Position numbers and translations under genes: made by a program
The notes under the pieces: model-generated
Database searches by the model: none
Seen by the model: the letters and a program-made list of their open reading frames with translations, nothing else
Told to the model about the DNA's origin: nothing
IMG/VR virus record: IMGVR_UViG_3300047163_000066
Span: 1 to 55,748 of that record
Length of the DNA: 55,748 nt
Direction: 5' to 3' (one strand)
Source of the DNA: a virus
Shown here: positions 50,614-55,748 of the stretch, one piece after another
Numbering within the stretch: position 1 is the stretch's first letter
Layout: each line of letters begins with the position of its first letter

Positions 50614-50807
50614 GCGGCCCTCCGCGCGCGGTTCGGCATGCGGTCACCACGCTGCGTCTCTAGGCACAGCCAGCACTTCGTCGCGCCCTCGGCCGGCGCT
50701 GGATGCTTCGGGCCGTTGATGCACTGCTTCTTCGCGCGGAGGTCGTCGCGCCGATCCTTCGCCGCCTTGCGCTTCTCTGGCGTCGAGCGGTAGATGCGAC
50801 CGCTCAC
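50610..50807 (-). CDS. Basic small protein with Cys/His pairs (65 aa)
   Basis: GTG 50807. A basic helix (STPEKRKAAKDRRDDLRAKK) is followed by CINGPKHPAPAEGATKCWLC. This is a possible Zn site of the kind seen in small phage HNH-like or DNA-binding proteins. Confidence 0.55.
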   Translation of the reverse strand: MSGRIYRSTPEKRKAAKDRRDDLRAKKQCINGPKHPAPAEGATKCWLCLETQRGDRMPNRARRAA

Positions 50808-50980
50808 GACCGCCTCCGAAGGCGCGCGATCGCCGGCGCGAGGTCGAGCTTCTCGCCGGGATGCTTCGTCGCGATGCGGCGCGCGCTCGGCCCCTGCGCA
50901 TGCTCGAAGTGCGACCACAGCAACGTGCAGACGCCTGCAGCGAGCAGCGACATGAGCACGGTGACGAGCACGCCGATCAC
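50804..50980 (-). CDS. Single-span membrane protein (58 aa)
   Basis: GTG 50980. The N-terminal hydrophobic helix is IGVLVTVLMSLLAAGVCTLL, followed by a basic cytoplasmic tail. Function unknown; superinfection exclusion is one possibility. Confidence 0.55.
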   Translation of the reverse strand: MIGVLVTVLMSLLAAGVCTLLWSHFEHAQGPSARRIATKHPGEKLDLAPAIARLRRRS

Positions 50981-51429
50981 GACGCGGCCCTCGCAATGAC
51001 GTCGGCCGGCTCGACGATGCGCGGCCATCCGCGCTGCAGCCGCACACCCCGCGCGCGCAGCTCGTCCTCGATGCCGCGCCACACGGTAACGACGCCCTTG
51101 GCCATCGAGCGCTGGCCGATGGTGAGGTCCACGTCGTACGCGACGTCGAGCAGCACGGCGATGTCGCACGGCTTGCCATCGGCGTGCGAGAGCAGCCACT
51201 TGCGGAGCGCGCGCGCAGTCGCGGCGCCCTCGACTACCCACGGGCCCGGCGCGTCGAACCACATAGCGATCTCCGCGCTCGCCTCCGACCAGCCGCGGTG
51301 CGCTTCCGAGTCGGCGTGCATCGGCGCGTCGTACAGCTCGTGCGAGAGCGTCGTCTTGCCGACGCGCGGGCCGCCCGCGATGACCACACGTGCGCCTGCG
51401 GCGATGGCAGCCACGGTCGCCGCCTTCAC
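50977..51429 (-). CDS. P-loop NTPase/kinase-like protein (150 aa)
   Basis: GTG 51429. Walker A GGPRVGKTT after strand ARVVIAG, then helix LSHELYD. WVVEGAATARALRKWL and DIAVLLDVAYDVDLTIGQ complete a small AAA/kinase-like fold. The substrate is unknown. Confidence 0.7.
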   Translation of the reverse strand: MKAATVAAIAAGARVVIAGGPRVGKTTLSHELYDAPMHADSEAHRGWSEASAEIAMWFDAPGPWVVEGAATARALRKWLLSHADGKPCDIAVLLDVAYDVDLTIGQRSMAKGVVTVWRGIEDELRARGVRLQRGWPRIVEPADVIARAAS

Positions 51430-51629
51430 GACACGACTCCAGGCGCGGGCAGCGAGCACGCGTGGATGAGCGCCGTGCCGACGCTGCGGAAGATGTCCTT
51501 CGTGCCCGGGGGCGTCCGCTCGTCGCGCGCGAGGGTGCGCAGCGATTGCCCGACCTGGAGCGCCTCGAGCACGTCCAGCTCGACCATCACCTTCTGGCCG
51601 ACCTTCGCGATGCTGTGCGAGCCGCTCAC
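51426..51629 (-). CDS. Small hypothetical protein (67 aa)
   Basis: ATG 51629. Contains KVGQKVMVELDVLEALQVGQ, which resembles a short amphipathic helix. No family recognised. Coupled at both ends. Confidence 0.5.
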   Translation of the reverse strand: MSGSHSIAKVGQKVMVELDVLEALQVGQSLRTLARDERTPPGTKDIFRSVGTALIHACSLPAPGVVS

Positions 51630-52120
51630 GACGCGTACCCCTCGACGTAGATGCGAGCGAGCACTTCATCCGAGCCCGCATCCGTCACGTACACGCCGCA
51701 GTCGTCGCCGCTCTGCTCGGTGCCGAGCGCACGGTGCGGCCACACGTCCTGGCCGAGCCAGCTCAGCGCCGCGCGGAAGGTCATGTGGCCGCGGAGGTCA
51801 CCGTGCCCGTAGCGCTCGCGCGTCTCGCCATACAGCTCGATGCGGTAGCTCGTGACCTTGCGCGAGAGCGTCGTGCCGCACGAGCAGTTGCGCAGCTCCA
51901 GGTCGTACGCCGTCTCCGACGCGCGAGCGCCCGCTTCGACGTGCTGCGTGCCGCGGTGGGCGAGCGCGCGCCAGGCGGCGGCGCTGCGCGTGAGCGTGGC
52001 GTGATCCGCGATCGTGTGTCGTGCCAGCAGCGCGATGCCGAGTGGCGTGCGCTCATTGCCCACCGTCAGCGCGATCGTTGCGGCCGGCGTCGCGAGCGCC
52101 TCGTTGTTCGTGTCGACCAT
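51626..52120 (-). CDS. Hypothetical protein, early leftward gene (164 aa)
   Basis: ATG 52120 directly after a palindrome. Central CSCG and beta-rich C-terminus (SYRIELYGETRERYGHGDLR, DDCGVYVTDAGSDEVLARIY). No family recognised. The start codon lies at the predicted +1 of the promoter at 52127-52155. Confidence 0.6.
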   Translation of the reverse strand: MVDTNNEALATPAATIALTVGNERTPLGIALLARHTIADHATLTRSAAAWRALAHRGTQHVEAGARASETAYDLELRNCSCGTTLSRKVTSYRIELYGETRERYGHGDLRGHMTFRAALSWLGQDVWPHRALGTEQSGDDCGVYVTDAGSDEVLARIYVEGYAS

Positions 52121-52155
52121 GGTAGAGATTTACTCTACCCAACCCGCTTCGTCAA
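52121..52155 (-). promoter_or_regulatory. Leftward promoter with palindromic operator GGTAGAG-N5-CTCTACC
   Basis: Minus strand: TTGACG (52155-52150), 17 nt, TAAATC (52132-52127), then ATG 52120. The perfect 7-bp dyad 52121-52139 covers the -10 and directly abuts the start codon. It can also act as an RNA hairpin. Related half-sites occur at 52163-52182 and 52861-52880. Confidence 0.5.
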
Positions 52156-52305
52156 CTCCTTTGAAGACTTTTTCTCTACCGCATCTCTCCATCGACGAAG
52201 AAGCACGAGCACCGCGTCATAGGACGCACGATCCCGCCCCCGAAGCTCCACCATCAGCGCTCGCAGTTCGATCGCGATCGCAGCTTGCTTTGCCTTCGTG
52301 TCCAT
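52135..52305 (-). CDS. Small basic helical protein (56 aa)
   Basis: ATG 52305 to TAG 52135, with GGGGAGAAAG upstream. The helical product is MDTKAKQAAIAIELRALMVE, then LVLLRRWRDAVEKKSSKELT. Its last codons overlap the palindrome controlling the next gene, and an internal stretch repeats the sequence found at 52861. Codon usage is coding-like. Confidence 0.5.
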   Translation of the reverse strand: MDTKAKQAAIAIELRALMVELRGRDRASYDAVLVLLRRWRDAVEKKSSKELTKRVG

Positions 52306-52880
52306 CCGCGCCAGCAGCTTTCTCCCCGGAGCGATATCGGCTGGAGCGCCTACGTCGTCCGAGCAAGAGTTCTAGCAGCGTGGTCTGATGATCTGTTCAG
52401 TGATGGCCGGGAGTGAAATCACGACGCGGAGTTGCCGGCGTTTTTTGCGTGAATGCGAAGCATCACGAGGGCGTCGGCCTTCCCTTCCGGCGACAACCCG
52501 TCGAGGACTTCTGCGAGGGCCGCGTCGATCTCGCTGATCTCGCCACGCTCTTGAAGCGGCAAGAGCAACCCGAGCACATCGCAGATCGGCTGAACTAGTT
52601 TGCTCGCTTGCGCTTCTGGCTTGAGCATTTTTCCGATGGCCGTCTTGTGAACGCCGAGGCACCGAGCGAGTGCCGCCTGATCCATCGGGTCGATATGCGC
52701 GAGCTCGTTATCCGCGAGCTTCTTCACGACGGACTGCTTCCACGCTGCAGTCATCTGCAAGCGCTTCCCTGGCGGGTACTTCCGCTTGTGTCTCGCGTCG
52801 GCCATCCAAGTAGATGATATGTCTTCCATCAGTAGACTTGATCTCTTAGAGACTTGACGAGCGGTAGAGAAAATGTCATC
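52163..52880. repeat. 20-bp inverted near-repeat at the regulatory ends
   Basis: GCGGTAGAGAAAAAGTCTTC (minus, 52182-52163) and GCGGTAGAGAAAATGTCATC (plus, 52861-52880) match at 18 of 20 positions. Both contain the GGTAGAG half-site of the 52121 palindrome. They flank the repressor-type gene. Confidence 0.7.
52419..52829 (-). CDS. Repressor-type HTH regulator (136 aa; possibly 128 aa from 52805)
   Basis: The HTH is DQAALARCLGVHKTAIGKML (about 64-83), followed by a helical C-terminal part (GLLLPLQERGEISEIDAALA). ATG 52829 gives 136 aa. ATG 52805 is preceded 8 nt upstream by TATCAT, so a leaderless start there is possible. It lies divergent to the Cro-like gene, the classic arrangement of a lysogeny switch. 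It is the likely CI-like repressor, with no peptidase domain seen. Confidence 0.72.
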   Translation of the reverse strand: MEDISSTWMADARHKRKYPPGKRLQMTAAWKQSVVKKLADNELAHIDPMDQAALARCLGVHKTAIGKMLKPEAQASKLVQPICDVLGLLLPLQERGEISEIDAALAEVLDGLSPEGKADALVMLRIHAKNAGNSAS

Positions 52881-52885
52881 CGTGG
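52830..52885. promoter_or_regulatory. Divergent control region of the lysis-lysogeny switch
   Basis: This AT-richer 56-nt spacer holds direct repeats AGACTTGA (52834-52841 and 52850-52857, period 16), a palindrome TCTCT-T-AGAGA (52842-52852) and a GGTAGAG half-site (52863-52869). These are likely operator sites for one or both HTH proteins. A rightward promoter could not be defined with confidence. Confidence 0.6.
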
Positions 52886-53107
52886 TTGGTGAGCAAGCCG
52901 ACCCGTGTCACCCGCCTGCATCGCCGAATCAAGGAGCTGCGAGAGGCCGCCGGCTTGACCCAGGAAGCCCTTGCGATCGAACTGGGAATGCACAAGACCG
53001 CGATCTCGCATTGGGAGACTGGCCATTCAGCTCCGCGCGCTGGCGACATGGCGAGGGTCGCGAAGGCGCTCAAAGTGGAAATCGCAGCGCTGTACGAGGC
53101 AGCGTGA
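52886..53107 (+). CDS. Cro-like XRE-family HTH protein (73 aa)
   Basis: TTG 52886 or GTG 52889. A textbook XRE domain: LHRRIKELREAAGLTQEALA, IELGMHKTAISHWETGHSAP, then VAKALKVEIAALYEAA. Small size and divergence from 52829 point to a Cro-type lytic regulator acting on the shared spacer. Confidence 0.82.
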   Translation: MVSKPTRVTRLHRRIKELREAAGLTQEALAIELGMHKTAISHWETGHSAPRAGDMARVAKALKVEIAALYEAA

Positions 53108-53109
53108 CG

Positions 53110-53289
53110 TCATCGTTTTCGCAGCTCACGCATCGCGATACCGATGCAGATGATTGTTGCGGCCGCGATCGCGCCCCACTTCATCTCGTCGGCGTCGATC
53201 TCCGCGGTGATTCCGAGCTGGCGCGCGTTGAACGCGACGACGCAGAGAACGCCGAGCGCCAGACCCACGATTGCGGTGCGCCATGACAT
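53110..53289 (-). CDS. Two-span membrane protein (59 aa)
   Basis: ATG 53289 overlaps the stop of the upstream lipoprotein gene. Two hydrophobic helices: TAIVGLALGVLCVVAF and WGAIAAATIICIGIAM, with a basic end RELRKR. It lies opposite in strand to its surroundings, convergent with the Cro-like gene. Candidate holin-like or superinfection-exclusion protein. Confidence 0.6.
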   Translation of the reverse strand: MSWRTAIVGLALGVLCVVAFNARQLGITAEIDADEMKWGAIAAATIICIGIAMRELRKR

Positions 53290-53450
53290 CAGCGCTCGCT
53301 CGCATCGCCGCGCCCGCCGCCATCGACCGGCTGTCCGGTCTTGCACTGCGTAGCGTTGCCGATCGTCATGCAGCGCGTTTCGCCGGGCGCGAGCGGCCGA
53401 CGGCAGGCGCCCAGCACGACGATCAGCGCGAAGACTCGAACCCTGGTCAT
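53289..53450 (-). CDS. Small predicted lipoprotein (53 aa)
   Basis: ATG 53450. The signal helix VRVFALIVVLGAC has a lipobox LGAC (Cys at residue 15). The mature peptide has two further Cys (TRCMTI, TQCKTG). It is coupled to the two-span protein. The pair, alone on this strand, looks like an envelope-acting unit expressed in the lysogen. Confidence 0.6.
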   Translation of the reverse strand: MTRVRVFALIVVLGACRRPLAPGETRCMTIGNATQCKTGQPVDGGGRGDASER

Positions 53451-53504
53451 GGCGCGAGCGTATCGCGGCTCGCCTCGTCGTTGATCGTCCACACATCGAC
53501 TGTC

Positions 53505-53553
53505 TTTTTTTTGGCCTCGTGTGTCTCGGCGAAAACCGGCGAACACTTTTCGC
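53505..53553. promoter_or_regulatory. T8 tract and GCGAAAA-N11-TTTTCGC dyad before the rightward early operon
   Basis: Eight T (about 53505-53512) and a perfect 7-bp dyad (53529-53535 and 53547-53553) lie in the 125-nt gap between divergent genes starting at 53450 and 53576. An operator for the early promoter is likely; no -10/-35 pair was clear. Confidence 0.4.
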
Positions 53554-53575
53554 GTGACTTCGCCGGGCGGGCAGC

Positions 53576-54007
53576 ATGAGCGCGATCGCGACGACAAGGC
53601 CGGATCAGGGTGAGCAGTTCGAACTGCCGCTCGACCCGCCGTCGACGCGTGGTCGCTGCACGTGGCTGCTCGAGCTCGAGTGGGCGCGTCGCGTCGTCGC
53701 CACGGTGACACCGAAGGAGGTTTGCTACGCGCTGAACCTCAAGGCTTCGACGCTCAGCGAGGCGCTCGACGAGAAGCCGGGCGACGACCTCAAGGGCCGC
53801 AAGGCGCTGAAAGGCGAATGGATCGCCGTGCTGCGCGAGATGGCTACCGACGAGCAACGCGCCGAGTACCTGCGGATCATCGCCACGCCGCTGCACTTCG
53901 TGATCAGCCGCCCGGTCAAGACGCCTACCGAAGAGCTGCGCGAGCTGCGCGCCCACCTCAAGCGCGAGGCGCCGGGCGTCTTGCGGGACTTCGAGAAGAA
54001 CCGATGA
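53576..54007 (+). CDS. Putative HTH regulatory protein (143 aa)
   Basis: ATG 53576. VTPKEVCYALNLKASTLSEA reads as an HTH, followed by KALKGEWIAVLREMATDEQR and a charged coiled C-terminus. It resembles phage CII-like or replication-control proteins by layout. It is the first gene of the rightward early operon. Overlaps the next gene (ATGA). Confidence 0.6.
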   Translation: MSAIATTRPDQGEQFELPLDPPSTRGRCTWLLELEWARRVVATVTPKEVCYALNLKASTLSEALDEKPGDDLKGRKALKGEWIAVLREMATDEQRAEYLRIIATPLHFVISRPVKTPTEELRELRAHLKREAPGVLRDFEKNR

Positions 54008-54408
54008 GCCGTCGCATCTTGTACATGGCCCACCCCGTCGGCGGTGACGTGCCCGGCAACGTCCGCCGCGCGCTCGACTGGCTCGCGTCCCTGCGCCGCA
54101 GCGAGCCCAACGTCACCATCATCGCGCCGTGGCTGGCCTCTCTCGCGAGCGGCGAGAACGACGCCGACCCGGTTGCGCGCGAGCGCGGCATGATCGATTG
54201 CGAGACGGTCGTCGCACGCTGCGACGGGCTGATCTTGGTCGGCGGTCGCATCTCGGCCGGGATGCAGCGCGAGCTCGCGGCCGCCGTCGCCGCGGACATC
54301 GACGTCGACGACCTCACCAAGCTCGGCACGGTCGCACCTCACGGCACGCATCGCGCGCTGCTCGACAGTAACCTCAAGACCAAGCGCGGAAGCACGGGGC
54401 GGCTGTGA
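54004..54408 (+). CDS. Nucleoside deoxyribosyltransferase-like protein (DUF4406 type, 134 aa)
   Basis: ATG 54004. ILYMAHPVGGDVPGNVRRAL, DWLASLRR, TIIAPWLASLASGEND, then CETVVARCDGLILVGGRISA and GMQRELAAAV. This is the Rossmann-like pattern of DUF4406/nucleoside 2-deoxyribosyltransferases, which may salvage or modify nucleotides. Common in phage early regions. Confidence 0.72.
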   Translation: MSRRILYMAHPVGGDVPGNVRRALDWLASLRRSEPNVTIIAPWLASLASGENDADPVARERGMIDCETVVARCDGLILVGGRISAGMQRELAAAVAADIDVDDLTKLGTVAPHGTHRALLDSNLKTKRGSTGRL

Positions 54409-54812
54409 AGCGCACGCCGCTCCTCCGCCGCTTACCACTGCGCGCGCGCAAGCCGATGCGCCGTGGCCGCTCGCGTTCGCGCTATGCGGCGCGTGACCGC
54501 GAGACCGACTACATGCTCGCGGTCAAGCAGCTGCCCTGCATGTGGCCGGCGCTGATCCCGACGATTTGCGATGGCGTCGTCGAAGCAGATCATGCCGGTC
54601 GTCGCGCGCTGAGCCACAAGGCCGACGACCGCACGTGCGTCCCGGCGTGCACCAAGCATCACCGTCAGCGCACGGACTTCAGCGGTCCGTTCCGCGACTG
54701 GACCCGCGAGCAGATGCGCGAGGCACTCGCCGCCGCCATCGAGCGGACGCAGCGCGCGCTCGCACACCTATCGATTCACGACGACGTCCGCGAGCTCGCG
54801 GCGACGCCGTAA
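54405..54812 (+). CDS. HNH-type nuclease / recombination protein (135 aa)
   Basis: GTG 54405 (GTGA). The very basic N-terminus is followed by LPCMWPALIPTICDGVVEAD, HAGRRALSHKADDRTCVPAC and TKHHRQRTDFSG. Cys and His residues form a Zn-finger-type HNH core as in DUF968/Nin-like phage proteins. It may process recombination or packaging intermediates. Confidence 0.7.
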   Translation: MKRTPLLRRLPLRARKPMRRGRSRSRYAARDRETDYMLAVKQLPCMWPALIPTICDGVVEADHAGRRALSHKADDRTCVPACTKHHRQRTDFSGPFRDWTREQMREALAAAIERTQRALAHLSIHDDVRELAATP

Positions 54813-54851
54813 CAGCAACGACCGTTCACACAGGAAGAGGAGACAGGGAAG

Positions 54852-55184
54852 ATGCACAAGCTCAAGTTCGACGGGTTTCAGGCGCGACAAGGGGACGTTT
54901 TTGTCATCGAGGTGGACGACATCCCGTCGAAGACGACCGAGGTCGCGCGCGAGGACGAAAACATCGTGCTCGCGCATGGTGAAGTGACTGGCCATCGTCA
55001 TCGCATTCCTTCGCGCCACGCGACGCTCGTGCGCACGGAGATGGATTCGCGCTTCATGCGCGTAACGGCGCCGGTGAAGCTGTTCCACGAGGAACACAGC
55101 GCCATCGCGATTCCGGCCGGCAAGTACGTCGCGACGATTCAGCGCGAGTACCACCCCGAAGCCATCCGCGCCGTGGAGGACTGA
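54852..55184 (+). CDS. Conserved GEVTGH-motif protein (110 aa), partner of the repeat gene
   Basis: ATG 54852 with a strong GGAAGAGGAGACAGGGAAG leader. It contains ARQGDVFVIEVDDIPSKTTE, IVLAHGEVTGHRHRIPS, FMRVTAPVKLFHEEHSAIAI and YVATIQREYHPEAIRAVED. From memory, proteins with GEVTGHxHR...HEEH...QREY often neighbour DUF6745-type genes in bacteria. The paired His (GHRHR, HEEH) suggest a cupin-like metal site. Its stop is 2 nt before the repeat gene. Confidence 0.72.
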   Translation: MHKLKFDGFQARQGDVFVIEVDDIPSKTTEVAREDENIVLAHGEVTGHRHRIPSRHATLVRTEMDSRFMRVTAPVKLFHEEHSAIAIPAGKYVATIQREYHPEAIRAVED

Positions 55185-55186
55185 CC

Positions 55187-55748
55187 ATGACGCGCATCAC
55201 CAAGCTCACCTCCGAGCAAGAGACTGCGCTTGTGTCGTTCCGCGAGGAGTGGCGCGGCATCGGGACGCGAACCGGGCATGACAAGGACACTGCTGCGCTT
55301 GGGCGCGCGGCTGCGACGGATGCATACGCAGAGGTCGGCGCTCAACCGCCCCTCGTGCTGTGGGCGCAGTCGCCGTTGCAAGCGCTGTTGATGGGCTGGG
55401 TGATTCAGGAAGCGGCGAAGCGGGCGCCTGAGGCGCCCGCTTATGACGACTCGCAGCTCCGCTCGCAGCTCCGCTCGCAGCTCTCCTCGCAGCTCGACTC
55501 GCAGCTCCGCTCGCAGCTCTCCTCGCAGCTCGACTCGCAGCTCGACTCGCAGCTCGACTCGCAGCTCTACTCGCAGCTCGACTCGCAGCTCGACTCGCAG
55601 CTCCGCTCGCAGCTCCACTCGCAGCTCTACTCGCAGCTCTACTCGCAGCTCCGCTCGCAGCTCGACTCGCAGCTCTACTCGCAGCTCCGCTCGCAGCTCG
55701 CCTCGCAGCTCGACTCGCAGCTCGACTCGCAGCTCCGCTCGCAGCTCC
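55187..55748 (+). CDS. N-terminal part of Q-L-x-S repeat protein (DUF6745-like), runs off right edge
   Basis: ATG 55187. About 88 residues of globular start (EEWRGIGTRTGHDKDTAALG, PLVLWAQSPLQALLMGWVIQ) lead into the Q-L-x-S array and the frame is open at the last base. The left edge resumes the same array and adds the DUF6745-like C-terminus (1-954). The missing bridge must be 5+12n nt to keep frame and unit phase. The PP-hydrophobic-W-x-SP segment is typical of the family N-terminus. Confidence 0.85.
   Translation, partial: MTRITKLTSEQETALVSFREEWRGIGTRTGHDKDTAALGRAAATDAYAEVGAQPPLVLWAQSPLQALLMGWVIQEAAKRAPEAPAYDDSQLRSQLRSQLSSQLDSQLRSQLSSQLDSQLDSQLDSQLYSQLDSQLDSQLRSQLHSQLYSQLYSQLRSQLDSQLYSQLRSQLASQLDSQLDSQLRSQL
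55454..55748 (+). repeat. 12-nt tandem repeat, right part of the Q-L-x-S array
   Basis: Twenty-four complete CAGCTC-NNC-TCG units and a 7-nt partial. The variable residue order is R R S D R S D D D Y D D R H Y Y R D Y R A D D R. With the left edge at least 43 units exist. Confidence 0.97.

Noticed and set aside
53505-53512. Rho-independent terminator at the T8 tract
   Set aside because: No stable GC stem precedes the T run on the plus strand; kept as an unexplained tract.

Overview
The window is an essentially complete genome of a GC-rich temperate tailed phage, probably of podovirus-like build. It has a tyrosine integrase, a tRNA-Phe 3' half as attP, divergent HTH regulators, TerL, portal, scaffold and capsid genes, ejection proteins and a GH25 endolysin. 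No tail sheath, tape measure or lysogenic flank is recognisable. Almost every gene overlaps the next by 1-4 nt (ATGA, GTGA or TGATG), as in dense phage operons. The host is not identified. The DNA composition, the lipoproteins with lipoboxes and the encoded GroES fit a high-GC Gram-negative bacterium, which is inference.

The two ends of the window are halves of one gene. An ORF starting at 55187 runs into a 12-nt tandem repeat encoding Q-L-x-S and reaches the right edge. The left edge starts inside the same repeat and reads on, in a compatible frame, to a stop at 954. The molecule is therefore circular or circularly permuted, and the contig was cut inside the array with an unknown number of units missing.

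Rightward layout: a divergent regulator switch (52.8-52.9 kb); an early operon (53.6 kb to 1.0 kb across the join) with a deoxyribosyltransferase-like protein, an HNH protein and the two-gene GEVTGH/Q-L-x-S repeat pair; replication (1.2-3.6 kb: an initiator carrying an origin-like dyad cluster, then a DnaB helicase); DNA adenine methylase, a RuvC-like nuclease and a string of small accessory genes including a GroES (3.6-10.5 kb); packaging and head (10.6-17.8 kb); tail, fibre and ejection proteins (17.8-33.9 kb); lysis (34.0-37.0 kb); and an accessory cassette of ParB-like and ABC-ATPase/GNAT genes (37.3-39.4 kb).

The leftward block (52.8 to 39.4 kb) starts from the repressor-type gene. It continues through small early genes, a recombination module (PD-(D/E)XK exonuclease, Sak4-like ATPase, SSB-like protein), a C5-cytosine methylase that overlaps a second long reading frame, a frameshifted GNAT-like protein, an excisionase-like HTH and the integrase. 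It ends with a separately promoted group with paired operators.

The most unusual points are: (1) the Q-L-x-S array, in which only one codon per unit varies, and its partner gene; (2) a capsid N-terminal motif that recurs in two small early proteins; (3) two long same-strand overlapping frames in the cytosine methylase region, both protein-like; (4) genes truncated and fused to HNH fragments; (5) a G9 tract frameshift; (6) an integrase whose 3' end lies in attP; and (7) a compositionally distinct ParB-like domain inside an ejection protein.
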